Part shown: one piece after another, positions 8,284 through 16,881 of the stretch
How positions within the stretch are numbered: the first letter of the stretch is position 1
Layout: every line of letters begins with the position of its first letter
NCBI GenBank assembly: GCA_963803735.1
Contig: CAWDNV010000019.1
Location: 1-64,000 of the forward strand
Direction: 5' to 3'
Length of the DNA: 64,000 bases
DNA from: Palsa-189 sp963803735
Lineage (GTDB): Bacteria; Acidobacteriota; Terriglobia; Acidiferrales; UBA7541
The notes under the pieces: generated by a model
Told to the model about the DNA's origin: nothing
Seen by the model: only the letters and a program-made list of their open reading frames with translations
Databases searched by the model: none
Made by a program: the position numbers and the translations under genes

Positions 8284-9951
8284 ATGATTTGGTCTCTGAC
8301 AATTCGGCGATTTCCTTACCTCGTAATCGGCTGGGCTTTGCTCGGCGGTCTGTCGCTAGTGGCTCCAGATCGACTGTTCGTAACTCACCAGCAAGGGCTT
8401 TGGCTCGGACTTGCGTTCGCCGGAGTGGCTCTGCTGCGCGGGGCGCGTCAAATGGCGCGAGAACTGCCTTCCGAGATTGGCACGCTAGAGCTGTCACGTC
8501 TGCCGCAGCGGAGCCAAATGCAATATGTGGGACATGGCTTCTCGTGGGATTCGCAGCACGCGAACGAGGTACTTGCTGCCGAACGCGACAGTAAGGCTCT
8601 GGTCGGACGCAAGCGTAAGCCGGGCGATGGTGGCGGCGTAGCGACTATCCATACGGTAGGCTTACGTGAGGAAGCTCCTGTTTTCCTGCCGCTCAGCGAT
8701 CTCGAAGGTCACATGCTCGTATCAGGTGCGACGCGCACCGGTAAGACTTATTACCTGCAGCTTGATTTAGTGCAGGCGATCGAGCGCGGCAATGAAGCAG
8801 TCATATTCATTGATCCCAAGGGCGACCTGAGCGTTCTCCACCGCGCCTACGATGCCGCCGTTCGCGCTGGCCGTCAGAAGGATTTTCAATTCTTTTCGTT
8901 GGCTTTTCCCCACCTCTCCTGCACCTACAACCCACTGCACAATTTCGTGCTGGGAATGGAAGTGCCGGACCGTCTGTCGGGTTTGCTGCCTGGCGGGGGT
9001 CAATCGGAGCCGTTTAAGGCGTTCGCCTGGGAGGTCATCAATGTCATCGCCCAGGCGATGTTGCTCGCCGGAGAGCGCCCGCTGCTCTCGAAAATCGCGC
9101 GATACGCCAAGGTGAATCGCTCTCTCGAGGAGCTGCTTCCGAAAGTACCCGAGCACACACCGGAATACGAATACCTGCAAGGACTCATCAAGCATCCGCC
9201 AGACCACTACGACAAGATGGTCTCTTCCCTCAAGCCCATGCTGTCGAAGCTCGACACGCCCGATTTCAGGAACCTGATGTCGGTTACGACGCCGCAGCTC
9301 GATTGGGATCGCGCCATCCGGCTGAAGCGAATCGTGTACATGTTTATGGGTTCCATGATCGTTAAGGAGACGGCGTATGCGATTGGCATGCTGGCCCTGC
9401 AGGACCTCTTGAACTTCATCGGGCGGGCCTACGCTTACGAGCCTCAAAAGACGCCCATCCGCCTGATCGTCGATGAGGTAGGCAGGCTCGCGTTTCCGGG
9501 ATTCATTGATTTGCTGGCTCAGGCTGGCGGGCAGGGCCTCATGGCAGTGCTCGCCTTCCAGAGCGTTGCCGACCTGCTGAGTGGCCTCGGGCCAGCAGGG
9601 GCACAGCAGATTCTCGATAACACGAACACCAAACTCTGGTTCCGGGCTACAGATCACGCTACTGCCGAGACCTTCGCCGATGTCGCTGGGCAAGGACCCC
9701 TGCTGACCCGGCGCGAGTCGGCGGCTTATCGCCCGGTGCTTCACGGCAATTCTGTGCGAAACCGACTCGCGTTCGACGCGACGTTCGCTCAGCAATCGAC
9801 CGAGGTCGTCGAGAATCTCGTCCGTGAAGATTGGTTGATGAAGCTGCCGCGCGGACACGCTTTCCTGTACGCGAGCGGGCAAACCTACAAAACACGGTTC
9901 CCGCTGATGCCTGAGCCGAAGCACCGCTTCCCACTGGAGGCAGCGGCATGA
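8284..9951 (+). CDS. traD: TraD/VirD4-type coupling protein (T4CP)
   Basis: A 555-residue protein with two N-terminal membrane segments (near residues 8-26 and 40-58) and a cytoplasmic RecA-like ATPase domain: Walker A in SGATRTGKTYYLQ near residue 147, a nearby FIDPKGDLSVL, and Walker B in LIVDEVGRLAF near 394. Coupling proteins bring the relaxase-DNA complex to the secretion channel. ATG at 8284 is preferred over an in-frame GTG at 8233, which would overlap the MoxR gene and disturb the first membrane helix. It resembles the TraD of MobH-type ICEs, fitting the relaxase downstream. The next gene starts within its stop (ATGA). Confidence 0.87.
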   Translation: MIWSLTIRRFPYLVIGWALLGGLSLVAPDRLFVTHQQGLWLGLAFAGVALLRGARQMARELPSEIGTLELSRLPQRSQMQYVGHGFSWDSQHANEVLAAERDSKALVGRKRKPGDGGGVATIHTVGLREEAPVFLPLSDLEGHMLVSGATRTGKTYYLQLDLVQAIERGNEAVIFIDPKGDLSVLHRAYDAAVRAGRQKDFQFFSLAFPHLSCTYNPLHNFVLGMEVPDRLSGLLPGGGQSEPFKAFAWEVINVIAQAMLLAGERPLLSKIARYAKVNRSLEELLPKVPEHTPEYEYLQGLIKHPPDHYDKMVSSLKPMLSKLDTPDFRNLMSVTTPQLDWDRAIRLKRIVYMFMGSMIVKETAYAIGMLALQDLLNFIGRAYAYEPQKTPIRLIVDEVGRLAFPGFIDLLAQAGGQGLMAVLAFQSVADLLSGLGPAGAQQILDNTNTKLWFRATDHATAETFADVAGQGPLLTRRESAAYRPVLHGNSVRNRLAFDATFAQQSTEVVENLVREDWLMKLPRGHAFLYASGQTYKTRFPLMPEPKHRFPLEAAA

Positions 9952-10484
9952 GATTGGTTTGGGTTGGTGCTCTACTCTTGCTTATCGCATCGGTGGCGAG
10001 TCTGATCTCGAATCGCCAAACCGGCAGGCTCATCGACGAGAGCTGGACACCCGCCAGCCATGTCCTGTCCGAGCCAAAACTAAGCGAACTTCAACGAGCG
10101 ACCCCGGCTTACACGGCAGAGATTTTCGCTCGGTTGCCGGAGCCGCTCCGCGAAAAATTTGCCAGCAAGATGTGGGAGGCATTGGAGCTGATGATCTTCC
10201 GGTCGCTCGTGCTATGGCACGTAACACCGGCATTCCTGATTGCCCTGGTCGCGGGGTTGCTCGAAGGCCAGTGGGCACGGGCCAATCAAAAGTCGCTGGT
10301 AAAGGTGCATTCGCCAATACGCTTCAGTCTCGCGCTGACGAGTTTGGGATTTATTCCGGTTCTGGCATTGCTCTGGATCACTGCGCCCGTGGCCGTGCCG
10401 CCCACTCTGCTGGTTTTCACGCTCGGTGTGGTCGCGGTCATCAGCACCCACAACCTCGTTGTCCACGCACCGACGCAGTTTTAG
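9948..10484 (+). CDS. DUF4400-like integrating-element membrane protein
   Basis: A 178-residue membrane protein with a hydrophobic N-terminus (residues 4-20), a central segment (about 95-115, WHVTPAFLIALVAGLLEGQW) and two C-terminal helices (130-170). In MobH-type ICEs a membrane protein of this kind (DUF4400, the TIGR03747 family as I recall it) lies directly after traD, and this one is coupled to the traD stop by ATGA. Its role in transfer is not established. The family name is from size, topology and position, not from a search. Confidence 0.6.
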   Translation: MRLVWVGALLLLIASVASLISNRQTGRLIDESWTPASHVLSEPKLSELQRATPAYTAEIFARLPEPLREKFASKMWEALELMIFRSLVLWHVTPAFLIALVAGLLEGQWARANQKSLVKVHSPIRFSLALTSLGFIPVLALLWITAPVAVPPTLLVFTLGVVAVISTHNLVVHAPTQF

Positions 10485-10486
10485 CC

Positions 10487-11293
10487 ATGAATCGCCGCTC
10501 ACAAACTTCCAGCACGATCCACAGCCACCACTACTTCATTGGAGCGTGGATATTCGTGAGCATTCGTTTTTCGAAACGGCTTCTGCTATTGGATGAACGA
10601 AGCAACGATTTTCTGAGAACGCTGGTTTATCTCGGCGGGTACTGCACTATCGAGCAGGCACAGAGGCTCGGCCTCGCCAACTCAGCGAGGCGCGTTGTCG
10701 CCCGTCTGGAGGCGCTCAAGCAGAGTGGTTTTCTGAGGCAAGTCGCCCATTACGCGGTCATTTATCAAGTCACAAAATCCGCTACACGCCTCGTCGGGTC
10801 CGACCTTATGGCTCGCCGCCGTCACACGCCGGCGACGATCCGGTGCAAATTGCTGGGCGTCAATTTCTACCTGGAGGCGAAAGCCTGGCCAGCCGACTTC
10901 GTCCTCGATCATGCCAAGAAGATTGCCCTGCTCAATGACGCCGGATGTCCGACCGAAGCGCTGCCACATTTCCGAGGGCGGCCTTACCTTTGGCAAGAAT
11001 TCATCTTACTCCCAAGGGACCGCGGAGTCTGTGTGGCCGCAGTGGACCGGGGCCACGACACTGTCATGTATCAGACGAGCACGCTGGCGCGGCGCTATGG
11101 CAAGGTTCTTGAGTGTTTGCCCTCGCAGTTCCGGCTGATTGTGGCGGTCGCCAGCAACCACCGGGCGGAGTTGTACCGAAAATGGGCCGCCCAACCCATC
11201 GCACGTCCTTTTACCCACAACACGCTTCAGCCCTATCGGGTGAAAGCGCTGCTCCCACAAGTCCAAATTTCGCATGAGGAGAAAATGGGATGA
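10487..11293 (+). CDS. Winged-helix DNA-binding protein (MobC/replication-relaxation-like)
   Basis: A 268-residue protein whose first part (about residues 35-105) reads as a winged helix: DERSNDFLRTLVYLGGYCTI, then RRVVARLEALKQSGFLRQ. The remainder is alpha/beta without a motif I recognise. The layout recalls 'replication-relaxation' or MobC-like accessory proteins that bind near oriT. ATG at 10487 follows the previous stop directly; a GTG at 10556 is an alternative that removes a poorly structured N-terminus. A further in-frame extension upstream overlaps the previous gene and was not used. Confidence 0.5.
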   Translation: MNRRSQTSSTIHSHHYFIGAWIFVSIRFSKRLLLLDERSNDFLRTLVYLGGYCTIEQAQRLGLANSARRVVARLEALKQSGFLRQVAHYAVIYQVTKSATRLVGSDLMARRRHTPATIRCKLLGVNFYLEAKAWPADFVLDHAKKIALLNDAGCPTEALPHFRGRPYLWQEFILLPRDRGVCVAAVDRGHDTVMYQTSTLARRYGKVLECLPSQFRLIVAVASNHRAELYRKWAAQPIARPFTHNTLQPYRVKALLPQVQISHEEKMG

Positions 11294-11592
11294 AGCTGAC
11301 AGGCACGGTATTGCGGTGTTCCTCTCGAAAGGTCAATTCCAGCGGGAAGGAAACCTACGTCACCAACCTGCTGGTGCTGGACCCGGAGAACAGTGCTGGC
11401 ACGAATTATGCGGTTGAGGTCTGGGACGACAGGTCCTACCAGGTAACGCCCATGTCCGAGATCGCATTGACGGTCACTGGCGTCCTGAACAAAAGCGGCG
11501 GGGTACCCGCCTTGCGGGCAATCATGGCGGCGCAGCCGCCGAAACCAGCCGGGGCGGAGGCCCCGGCTGCGGAGATTCCGGCTGCGGCGTAG
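11290..11592 (+). CDS. Small operon-terminal protein, possibly OB-fold
   Basis: A 100-residue protein with a beta-rich first 75 residues (KLTGTVLRCSSRKV, NYAVEVWDD, IALTVTGVLN) and an Ala/Pro-rich acidic tail (PAGAEAPAAEIPAAA). That pattern, a small barrel plus disordered acidic tail, is reminiscent of single-strand DNA-binding accessory proteins, but no diagnostic motif is present. It is coupled to the preceding gene by an ATGA overlap and is the last gene before the non-coding candidate oriT region. Function unknown. Confidence 0.5.
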   Translation: MKLTGTVLRCSSRKVNSSGKETYVTNLLVLDPENSAGTNYAVEVWDDRSYQVTPMSEIALTVTGVLNKSGGVPALRAIMAAQPPKPAGAEAPAAEIPAAA

Positions 11593-11622
11593 GGCGTTAC
11601 CAATGCCGCAGGGCGGAAAGAG

Positions 11623-11652
11623 GGCGCCGAATCTTCGACGAGATTCGGCGCC
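11623..11652. repeat. 12-bp-stem hairpin before the relaxase gene (candidate oriT element)
   Basis: Perfect inverted repeat with 12-bp arms (GGCGCCGAATCT / AGATTCGGCGCC) and a 6-nt loop, starting 31 bp after a stop codon. No T-run follows on either strand, so it is not a standard intrinsic terminator. Relaxase-proximal hairpins are typical of oriT; that role is inferred. Confidence 0.6.
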
Positions 11653-11696
11653 AGAAGGCGTCGCGAAAAGCCCCCTTTACCATTCCGTTTTACCGC

Positions 11697-11751
11697 CTAC
11701 CCCCGGGGGTAGCTCTCGGGGGTAGCTCTTGGGGGTACCTGACCTACCCCC
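11697..11751. repeat. Iteron-like GGGGGTA array with palindrome
   Basis: A perfect 16-bp palindrome (CTACCCCCGGGGGTAG, 11697-11712) runs into direct copies of GGGGGTAGCTCT at 11705 and 11718, then GGGGGTA at 11731: three copies at exactly 13-bp spacing. An inverted CTACCCCC at 11744-11751 closes the array. It ends 13 bp before the relaxase ATG. Iterons of this kind bind relaxosome accessory proteins, replication initiators or repressors; which applies is unknown. Confidence 0.65.
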
Positions 11752-11764
11752 ATTCGGAAGCGTC

Positions 11765-12847
11765 ATGGCAATGCCGCAGTCGATGACGATAGAGGAACAG
11801 ATTCTGTACTGGCTCTCGCTGGACCTGCGGGTGCGGGCGCTGGCTGAAAGGCTGCTCCAGAGGTTTGCCGTAACAGTGGGCGATCTGCCAGCCAGCGCCG
11901 CGCACCACCACGCCGAGCCCGGCGGGCTCTACCGGCATTCGCTGGAGGTTGCGCTCAAAGCCTTGGAAGAGTTCGAGGGCAGCATGAAGATGGAGCGGCG
12001 GCCAGACGGCAGTGTGGATAGTTTCCGCAGTTCGCGCAACCGTTCGCTCTGGCAATACGCCACATTCATTGCCGCGCTGTGCCATGACCTGGGAAAGCTG
12101 TTCGACTTGGAAGTACGGGGGAAAGGCCAGACCTGGTGCCCCTTGCATGAGCCTTACGACGAATTTGGTCGGCGCACCAAGACCCCGGTCGCGAGTTGGC
12201 GTCCCGACCGGCAATACGGAGCACACGCATGGTCCTCGCTGGCGCTTCTCCATCATGTCGTCTCCTGCGAAGACGTGGCCTACCTTGGCGCGCCGCGACT
12301 GTGGCATCTGTTCGCATCTCTGGCGGAGGGGCACAGCAAGGAACCCGCAAGCCCGCTCGCGCAGACGGTCAGCCGCGCCGACCAAGCAAGCGTCGAACGG
12401 GCCCAGCCTGCCATCGCCATGCGCCCCGACAGCAAAGCCGGCCTATTGCTGCAGGCCTTCCATGAGCTGATCACGGACGGCGAGATGGGGGTCAACGTTC
12501 CCGGCGGTCAGGTCTATGTCGAAGGTGGCAAAGCCGCCGTAGTGGTGCCGGTGGCGATTGATTTAGCGCGAGATCGTCTGAGTCGCAGAGAAATCAAGCT
12601 TCCATCCAACAACGATCTTTACGACATCCTCCGCAACGCTCGCCTCGTCGATGCTGATGAAACGGGGCGCAGCGTTCGAAAGATCAAGGTGCCGGGGAGA
12701 CAGGCCAACATGATCCCGCTCAGCGCCCTGATCTTTTCTTCTGCGGACACGGTCGTACCCAAACTCCTCCAGGCCGACCTGGAGCGCACCCACTTCGAAA
12801 TCGATACGGAGCCTGCACCCCAAGCGACGCCTGTTGTCGAGGGCTAA
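11765..12847 (+). CDS. MobH-type relaxase (TraI_2 domain)
   Basis: A 360-residue protein matching the TraI_2/MobH relaxase family, which nicks oriT using an HD-type metal site. Seen: LPASAAHHHAEPGGLYRHSL at residues ~42-61, the family's three-His/GGL signature, and an HD motif in AALCHDLGKLF near residue 105. The C-terminal part has a winged-helix-like stretch (SNNDLYDILRNARLV) as in TraI_2 C-domains. It is shorter than many MobH relaxases (over 500 residues). ATG at 11765 is used; a second ATG lies at 11771, and an upstream TTG would place coding sequence over the iteron array. Confidence 0.85.
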   Translation: MAMPQSMTIEEQILYWLSLDLRVRALAERLLQRFAVTVGDLPASAAHHHAEPGGLYRHSLEVALKALEEFEGSMKMERRPDGSVDSFRSSRNRSLWQYATFIAALCHDLGKLFDLEVRGKGQTWCPLHEPYDEFGRRTKTPVASWRPDRQYGAHAWSSLALLHHVVSCEDVAYLGAPRLWHLFASLAEGHSKEPASPLAQTVSRADQASVERAQPAIAMRPDSKAGLLLQAFHELITDGEMGVNVPGGQVYVEGGKAAVVVPVAIDLARDRLSRREIKLPSNNDLYDILRNARLVDADETGRSVRKIKVPGRQANMIPLSALIFSSADTVVPKLLQADLERTHFEIDTEPAPQATPVVEG

Positions 12848-12865
12848 GGCTCACGGAGAAAAGAC

Positions 12866-13753
12866 ATGAACACTCTTATTGCAAATCAATACGGTCGAGT
12901 CCAAGGCGAAGCGGGCCGCTGCGGGCTGACGTTATGCGTAACGGCTCAAACCCCGCGCCGGGAATCGGTCGAGCTCCAAACGAGGGTTGATTCGGTCGAA
13001 CAGCAGCTTCATCTGCTTGCCATCCTGCGAGCCGTCGAGCGCCGGATCGAGCAGTTCCAGTTGCGTGAGGGGAAAACACCCGAATCTGCCGAGCAACAGA
13101 GTCCTTTCGATGAGACCGTCTGCGGCGAAGGCGATCTCTTCACCTCGAACGGCTCTTCCTCGAAAAACAAAATCTATGGTCGCTTTTCCCAGTTCCTCGT
13201 CTACGAGCAGTTGGATCAAGGCCGGCTCCGGGTTTTCTTTGCCGCCCGCGACGAGGCCAAGCGCGTGGCTCGTTTCGACCTCCACCCTGGCGAGGTTCAG
13301 GCTCTGCATGCTTTAACCAAGCGTGCCCTGTTCACCTGCAAGCAGGTTGATCTGCTCTTGCGCGATGACATGTCGCTGAGCGTTGCCGTCAAGGTCTCCT
13401 GCCACGGCTTTGGGTTCCACGTGCAGACTCCCTTGTGGCGCTCCGAGTTCGTTATCAGCAAAGCGAACGACTTAGCAACGCTTGCGGTCTTCACGCGGCG
13501 CGCCATCAATCAGGAAAAGACGATTCCGATCCGGTTTGGAGATGACGGAAATCACATCGGCTTGCGAAGGCGGAATGACGGGCAAGTCCTCGCCGAGTTC
13601 CACCACGGCGAATCGATGGAACGCATTCCGCTCTCAACCCTGCAGCTCTACGAGCTGGAAATCCTGACGCAGTTCGCGCTGCATCGCGCTTTCGAACCAT
13701 CGGGTTTCGCCGCTGGAAGTCCTCTGCCGCCCGAAACGGCAACGGCGGCCTAA
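12866..13753 (+). CDS. ICE hypothetical protein with coiled-coil N-terminus
   Basis: A 295-residue protein I do not recognise. Residues ~35-75 look coiled-coil (LQTRVDSVEQQLHLLAILRA); the centre and C-terminus are alternating strands and helices (FLVYEQLDQGRLRVFFAARD, VAVKVSCHGFGFHVQTPLW). No membrane segment or signal peptide. A ribosome site (GGAGAAAAGAC) precedes the ATG, 18 bp after the relaxase stop, so it probably belongs to the relaxase operon. It may be a conserved ICE accessory protein, but no function can be assigned. Confidence 0.6.
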   Translation: MNTLIANQYGRVQGEAGRCGLTLCVTAQTPRRESVELQTRVDSVEQQLHLLAILRAVERRIEQFQLREGKTPESAEQQSPFDETVCGEGDLFTSNGSSSKNKIYGRFSQFLVYEQLDQGRLRVFFAARDEAKRVARFDLHPGEVQALHALTKRALFTCKQVDLLLRDDMSLSVAVKVSCHGFGFHVQTPLWRSEFVISKANDLATLAVFTRRAINQEKTIPIRFGDDGNHIGLRRRNDGQVLAEFHHGESMERIPLSTLQLYELEILTQFALHRAFEPSGFAAGSPLPPETATAA

Positions 13754-13783
13754 AATCGCGTAACTCACGCTTTCGGTCTTACT

Positions 13784-13880
13784 CCCACAAACCCTTTCTC
13801 AACCCACAAACCCTGAAATGAACCACAACCGCATTCACGCGAGCAATCGCGCGGGTGTCGGAATCCACAAAAAAGGAGTC
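13784..13880 (+). repeat. CCCACAAACCC motif cluster and leader of the clamp paralogue
   Basis: CCCACAAACCC occurs at 13784-13794 and 13803-13813, a shorter CCACAACC at 13823-13830, and CCACAAAAAAGGAG runs into the ribosome site at 13865-13878, just before the ATG at 13887. The same words recur before other genes of this segment. Confidence 0.6.
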
Positions 13881-13886
13881 TTGGCT

Positions 13887-15010
13887 ATGAGTGTAATCAA
13901 CACCAATCAGCTCAAATCGGCGCTCGAAAGGCTCTGCCTGGTAGTGCCGAAGCGAGCAACCTTGCCGGTGCTGGAAAACTTGCGATGGCGCGCTGCAAAA
14001 GGCCATCTGGAGTTGACCGCCACTGACCTGGACAACCGTCTGCACATCTCCATCCCCTTCGTCGGAGAAGCCGTCGACAGCGATGTCGATGTGCTGGTTC
14101 CGGCGAAGGAGCTTTGCCAACTCGTCAAAACCGAATCGGCTTCGAACCTGAAGATTCGAATCCGCAATGGCAAGTGTGAGGTCAGTGCCAGCAAGCGCAC
14201 AGTCGTTCTTTCGTGTGCCGACCCGAACAGTTTCCCCGAAGCTCCAGATGGGGAAACGAAGCCGCAAGGCCAAATCCTCGGGTTCGGCATTCGATGGGGC
14301 ACTTCGCCGCGCTCTGTTCTGCGTCTCGACCGAATCGGGGCGCTATAGCACCGATGTCCTCAAACTTGAACTCCGCGGCTCGATCTTCCGGGTCGTCGGC
14401 ACCGATGGTCACCGGCTATCGGTTGTCGAAGGCACGGCCAGAACGACAGGAGACTCCACATTTTGGGTGCTCCTCCTCCGTTCAACCGTAGCCATCCTGA
14501 GCCGCTTGGGCTTGGCAGATGAGCCTCGATGGGTCGAGTTTTCCACCTGCGGCTCCGAACAGGAATTCAATCTGTTCGCGCTGCCGGATGGCTCGCGACT
14601 CATCACCCGCCGCGGGCAAGGCCAGTTCCCGAATTACGAGAAGGTCCTGCCCAAGGCACCGCTCGAAGCCCGAGTGGTCTTCCGGCGCGAAGAACTGCTG
14701 GAAGGCCTCGCCAAACTCTCGCCCACCGCTCGCAAGGCGGAAGTCCCGGCGGTGAAGCTGGAGCTTTCGCACTCACCCGTTTCCATCAAAACCGAAAACG
14801 ACGGCACCGCAAGCAGCGTCGCGCTGGAGCACACTCGCGTTTCGGGAAAGGCGCAGAGACATTGGCTTCAACCATCACTACTTGACCCAGTATGTGAAAA
14901 GCGTTGAAACCGATACGGTCTCGATGAAGCTGTTTCCCGAAGCGATCTCCGAGGTCGCTCTGTTTGACGCTTTCCGCTATCAGCATCTGCTGATGCCGTT
15001 GCGTTTCTAG
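13887..15010 (+). pseudogene. ICE-borne DNA polymerase III beta-clamp paralogue, twice frameshifted
   Basis: Three successive frames together spell a DnaN-like sliding clamp. Frame A (13887 to ~14265) holds domain 1: LPVLENLRWRAAKGHLELTA. Frame B (~14265 to ~14860) holds VVGTDGHRLSVVEG and GQGQFPNYEKVLP. Frame C (~14860 to 15010) holds IGFNHHYLTQYV and the C-terminal MPLRF. Each junction is a shift by one base in the same direction, as if one base were inserted. Total length (~374 residues) matches a clamp. Either a decayed gene or two sequencing insertions. The clamp confers processivity; an ICE-borne copy could recruit host polymerase during element replication. Confidence 0.78.
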
Positions 15011-15028
15011 CAGGGTCATCGAGTTTTA

Positions 15029-15067
15029 CCCACAAACCCCTTAACCCACAAACCGTTAACCACAAAA
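15029..15067 (+). repeat. CCCACAAACC motif pair after the clamp paralogue
   Basis: CCCACAAACCCC at 15029-15040, CCCACAAACC at 15045-15054 and CCACAAAA at 15060-15067, in a non-coding stretch. Same motif as at 13784-13813. There is no dyad symmetry; the copies are all in one orientation. Confidence 0.6.
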
Positions 15068-15133
15068 GACCCAACCAAGAAGTTCGGCGGCACTCCCACG
15101 CCGATCCACACCGGCTGGATTGCGGGAGAGCCA

Positions 15134-15153
15134 GATGTCGCGCGAGCGACATC
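15134..15153 (+). other. 8-bp hairpin with GCGA tetraloop in a leader
   Basis: GATGTCGC and GCGACATC form a perfect 8-bp stem closing a GCGA (GNRA) tetraloop, about 40 bases 5' of the SWIM-protein start and directly before CCACAAATCCACAAAAGGAG (15165-15184). Suggests a structured mRNA leader; regulation is inference. Confidence 0.45.
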
Positions 15154-15193
15154 GGCCATTCCAGCCACAAATCCACAAAAGGAGAAAAACCAC

Positions 15194-16103
15194 ATGTCAG
15201 TAGCAGCACAAGTCGTAGATCCACAATCGGCGTCCCTGGCGCTTACCCTGCTGCAGTCGAAAGCAGGTAATCGCTGGGCCCGGGCAGTAGAAGAGATGAA
15301 AACCAGTCGCTTGCGCGTAGCGGGCGATTTTCCGGAGTTCATCGTGACCAACAAGAGCGGAACCGCTTACAAGGTGAAGCTCGATCCGCACGGCAGTGGG
15401 TCTTGCACCTGTCCCGATTTCCAAGTGCGCATTGCGCAGGACGGGCGGATTTGCAAACACATTGCCGCGGCGGCGATCACCTCGTTGGCACCGCAGGTCA
15501 AAGTCTCATCGCCCGCGAACGGAAACGGGTCCGTCAGGGCGAGTCGAGACCGCGACTGCGGAAGTGTCTCCGCTCATCTTTCGCATCCGGCGCACCGTCC
15601 AGACCGACGGGAAAGGCAGCGTGCAAGTCGAGGTTCAGGCGCGCGTGATCAACGACGAGGCACAAGACCGGGAAACCGCGTCTTATGCCTACGAGTTGCT
15701 CGAACGCCTGGCTTCGATTGCCGTTAAGAACACCGCACCCTCAGAACACAACCACACTCGGGAGACCGTTTCACCGAGTACGGCAAAGCCAACGCTGGTC
15801 AAGTCTCGCACCACATCGCCCACGGAAGGGAGTCCTGTTCACGCGGTCATCGCCAAGATTGATCGCATGAAAACCCGTCAGGGCGAATCTCTTTTTCTCA
15901 AGGTGGATGTCGGTGGCGAGACGGTGCGCGTGTTCGGCCGTCCCGAAGAGCTGGCGGAGCGTCTGGAAGCGAGTGGTTACGACATTCCGGCGAGCGAGGT
16001 CGAAGCCGGGATGGAACTCCATCTTCCCTGCCTGGTGAAAGTCGGTCAAGGCAAGAACGGATACAAGAACATCGAAGAGTTCTTGCCCGAAGCTGCCCAA
16101 TAA
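15194..16103 (+). pseudogene. SWIM zinc-finger protein, frameshifted
   Basis: The first frame starts at ATG 15194 with a ribosome site (AAAAGGAG) and contains a SWIM-type zinc finger, CTC-x12-plus-CKH (CxC at residues 71/73, CxH at 87/89), which binds DNA or protein. Near 15530-15540 coding character moves to the next frame (one extra base), giving a helical segment (RVINDEAQDRETASYAYELL), a linker rich in Ser/Thr/Pro, and a C-terminal beta domain (ESLFLKVDVGGETVRVFGRP) ending at 16103. The joined product would be about 302 residues. The C-terminal part could alternatively be a separate gene, but no good start with a ribosome site is seen for it. Confidence 0.62.
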
Positions 16104-16114
16104 CCGGCTGCCAA

Positions 16115-16144
16115 ACCCACAATTCCGAGACCCACAACTCCGAG
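16115..16144 (+). repeat. Two-copy 15-bp tandem containing CCCACAA
   Basis: ACCCACAATTCCGAG is followed immediately by ACCCACAACTCCGAG (one mismatch). This links the dispersed CCCACAA word to the hairpin that begins at 16140. Confidence 0.55.
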
Positions 16145-16173
16145 TCAGAGAGACGAAAGCCTCTCTGACTCGG
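16140..16173 (+). terminator. 13-bp-stem hairpin, probable terminator or leader element
   Basis: CCGAGTCAGAGAG and CTCTCTGACTCGG are perfect 13-bp arms around ACGAAAGC, whose core CGAAAG is a closed GNRA tetraloop. It is followed by ATCCTTTACT, only a weak T-tract. It lies 37 bases after the SWIM-protein frame ends. Confidence 0.5.
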
Positions 16174-16229
16174 ATCCTTTACTCCCACCTCGGTCTTATC
16201 CCCCAAATCCACAAATAAGGAGCAAATCC

Positions 16230-16568
16230 ATGCGAACGAATACGCAGGAGGCAGTTTTGTCTGCCTACATCGCGTCTATCGGAAAACGCACGCCGCGCGA
16301 AGCTGCTCAAGACGCCGCCGAGCTTTGCAGACTCGCGACCTCGCTCAATCGTTTGAACGAGATCGCCTGCAACAGCGGCCTCACCGAGCGGCAAGAGCGA
16401 CGCAAGCAAAATCTACAAACCCAGATCAAGGCCGTGCTGGAACATGCGGGCTTGGTCCTCAACCACTTTGAAAGTGATCCGCGAGGCTACGCCGTGTATC
16501 TCGATCTGCCCGACGGCTCCTACAACAGCTTCGGCGGACGGGAATGCGGCTACGGCATCGGGAGGTGA
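16230..16568 (+). CDS. ICE hypothetical protein, 112 residues
   Basis: A soluble small protein preceded by CCACAAATAAGGAG (16209-16222), the shared leader and ribosome site of this segment. Residues 1-85 are mostly helical (RTPREAAQDAAELCRLATSL, ERRKQNLQTQIKAVLEHAGL); the end reads GYAVYLDLPDGSYNSFGGRE. I recognise no family. It is followed after 4 bp by the next small gene, so the two are likely co-transcribed. Confidence 0.55.
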   Translation: MRTNTQEAVLSAYIASIGKRTPREAAQDAAELCRLATSLNRLNEIACNSGLTERQERRKQNLQTQIKAVLEHAGLVLNHFESDPRGYAVYLDLPDGSYNSFGGRECGYGIGR

Positions 16569-16572
16569 AGCC

Positions 16573-16860
16573 ATGTACGACCGCGTAGTGACCATCAACA
16601 ACACCCATTGGCCGGCGTATCGGAAACCGGGAGCGACTTTGGTTGACCTGCGGATGTTCGATCCAGACGACCGCAGCGCCAATCCGCGACTGATTTTCCG
16701 GCCAGAGAAGCTGCGCGAACTGGGAATACCCGACGCGATCATCGAGGCCGCTGCAAAATCTGATCCGCAGGGATTCCTGCTATTCGACGACCTGCCGAAT
16801 CAGATGGAGCCAGCAACCGGCCATGCGAATCAACCCACAACCGACGAATCCGCAACCTGA
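16573..16860 (+). CDS. ICE hypothetical protein, 95 residues
   Basis: A small soluble protein with ribosome site GGAGGTGAAGCC before ATG 16573, overlapping the end of the previous coding region's terminal bases. It contains VDLRMFDPDDRSANPRLIF and a C-terminal polar tail. No motif recognised. Longer in-frame starts upstream overlap the preceding gene and are not supported by a ribosome site. Confidence 0.5.
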   Translation: MYDRVVTINNTHWPAYRKPGATLVDLRMFDPDDRSANPRLIFRPEKLRELGIPDAIIEAAAKSDPQGFLLFDDLPNQMEPATGHANQPTTDESAT

Positions 16861-16881
16861 ACTTGAACCTGGAGGTGGTTC

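Noticed and set aside
8767..9924. A 385-codon open frame on the minus strand
   Set aside because: It lies fully antisense to the coupling protein gene, whose conserved motifs are clear; GC-rich codon usage produces such mirror frames.
9959..10486. In-frame upstream extension of the winged-helix protein
   Set aside because: It overlaps the DUF4400-like gene completely, has no ribosome site, and its translation looks random.
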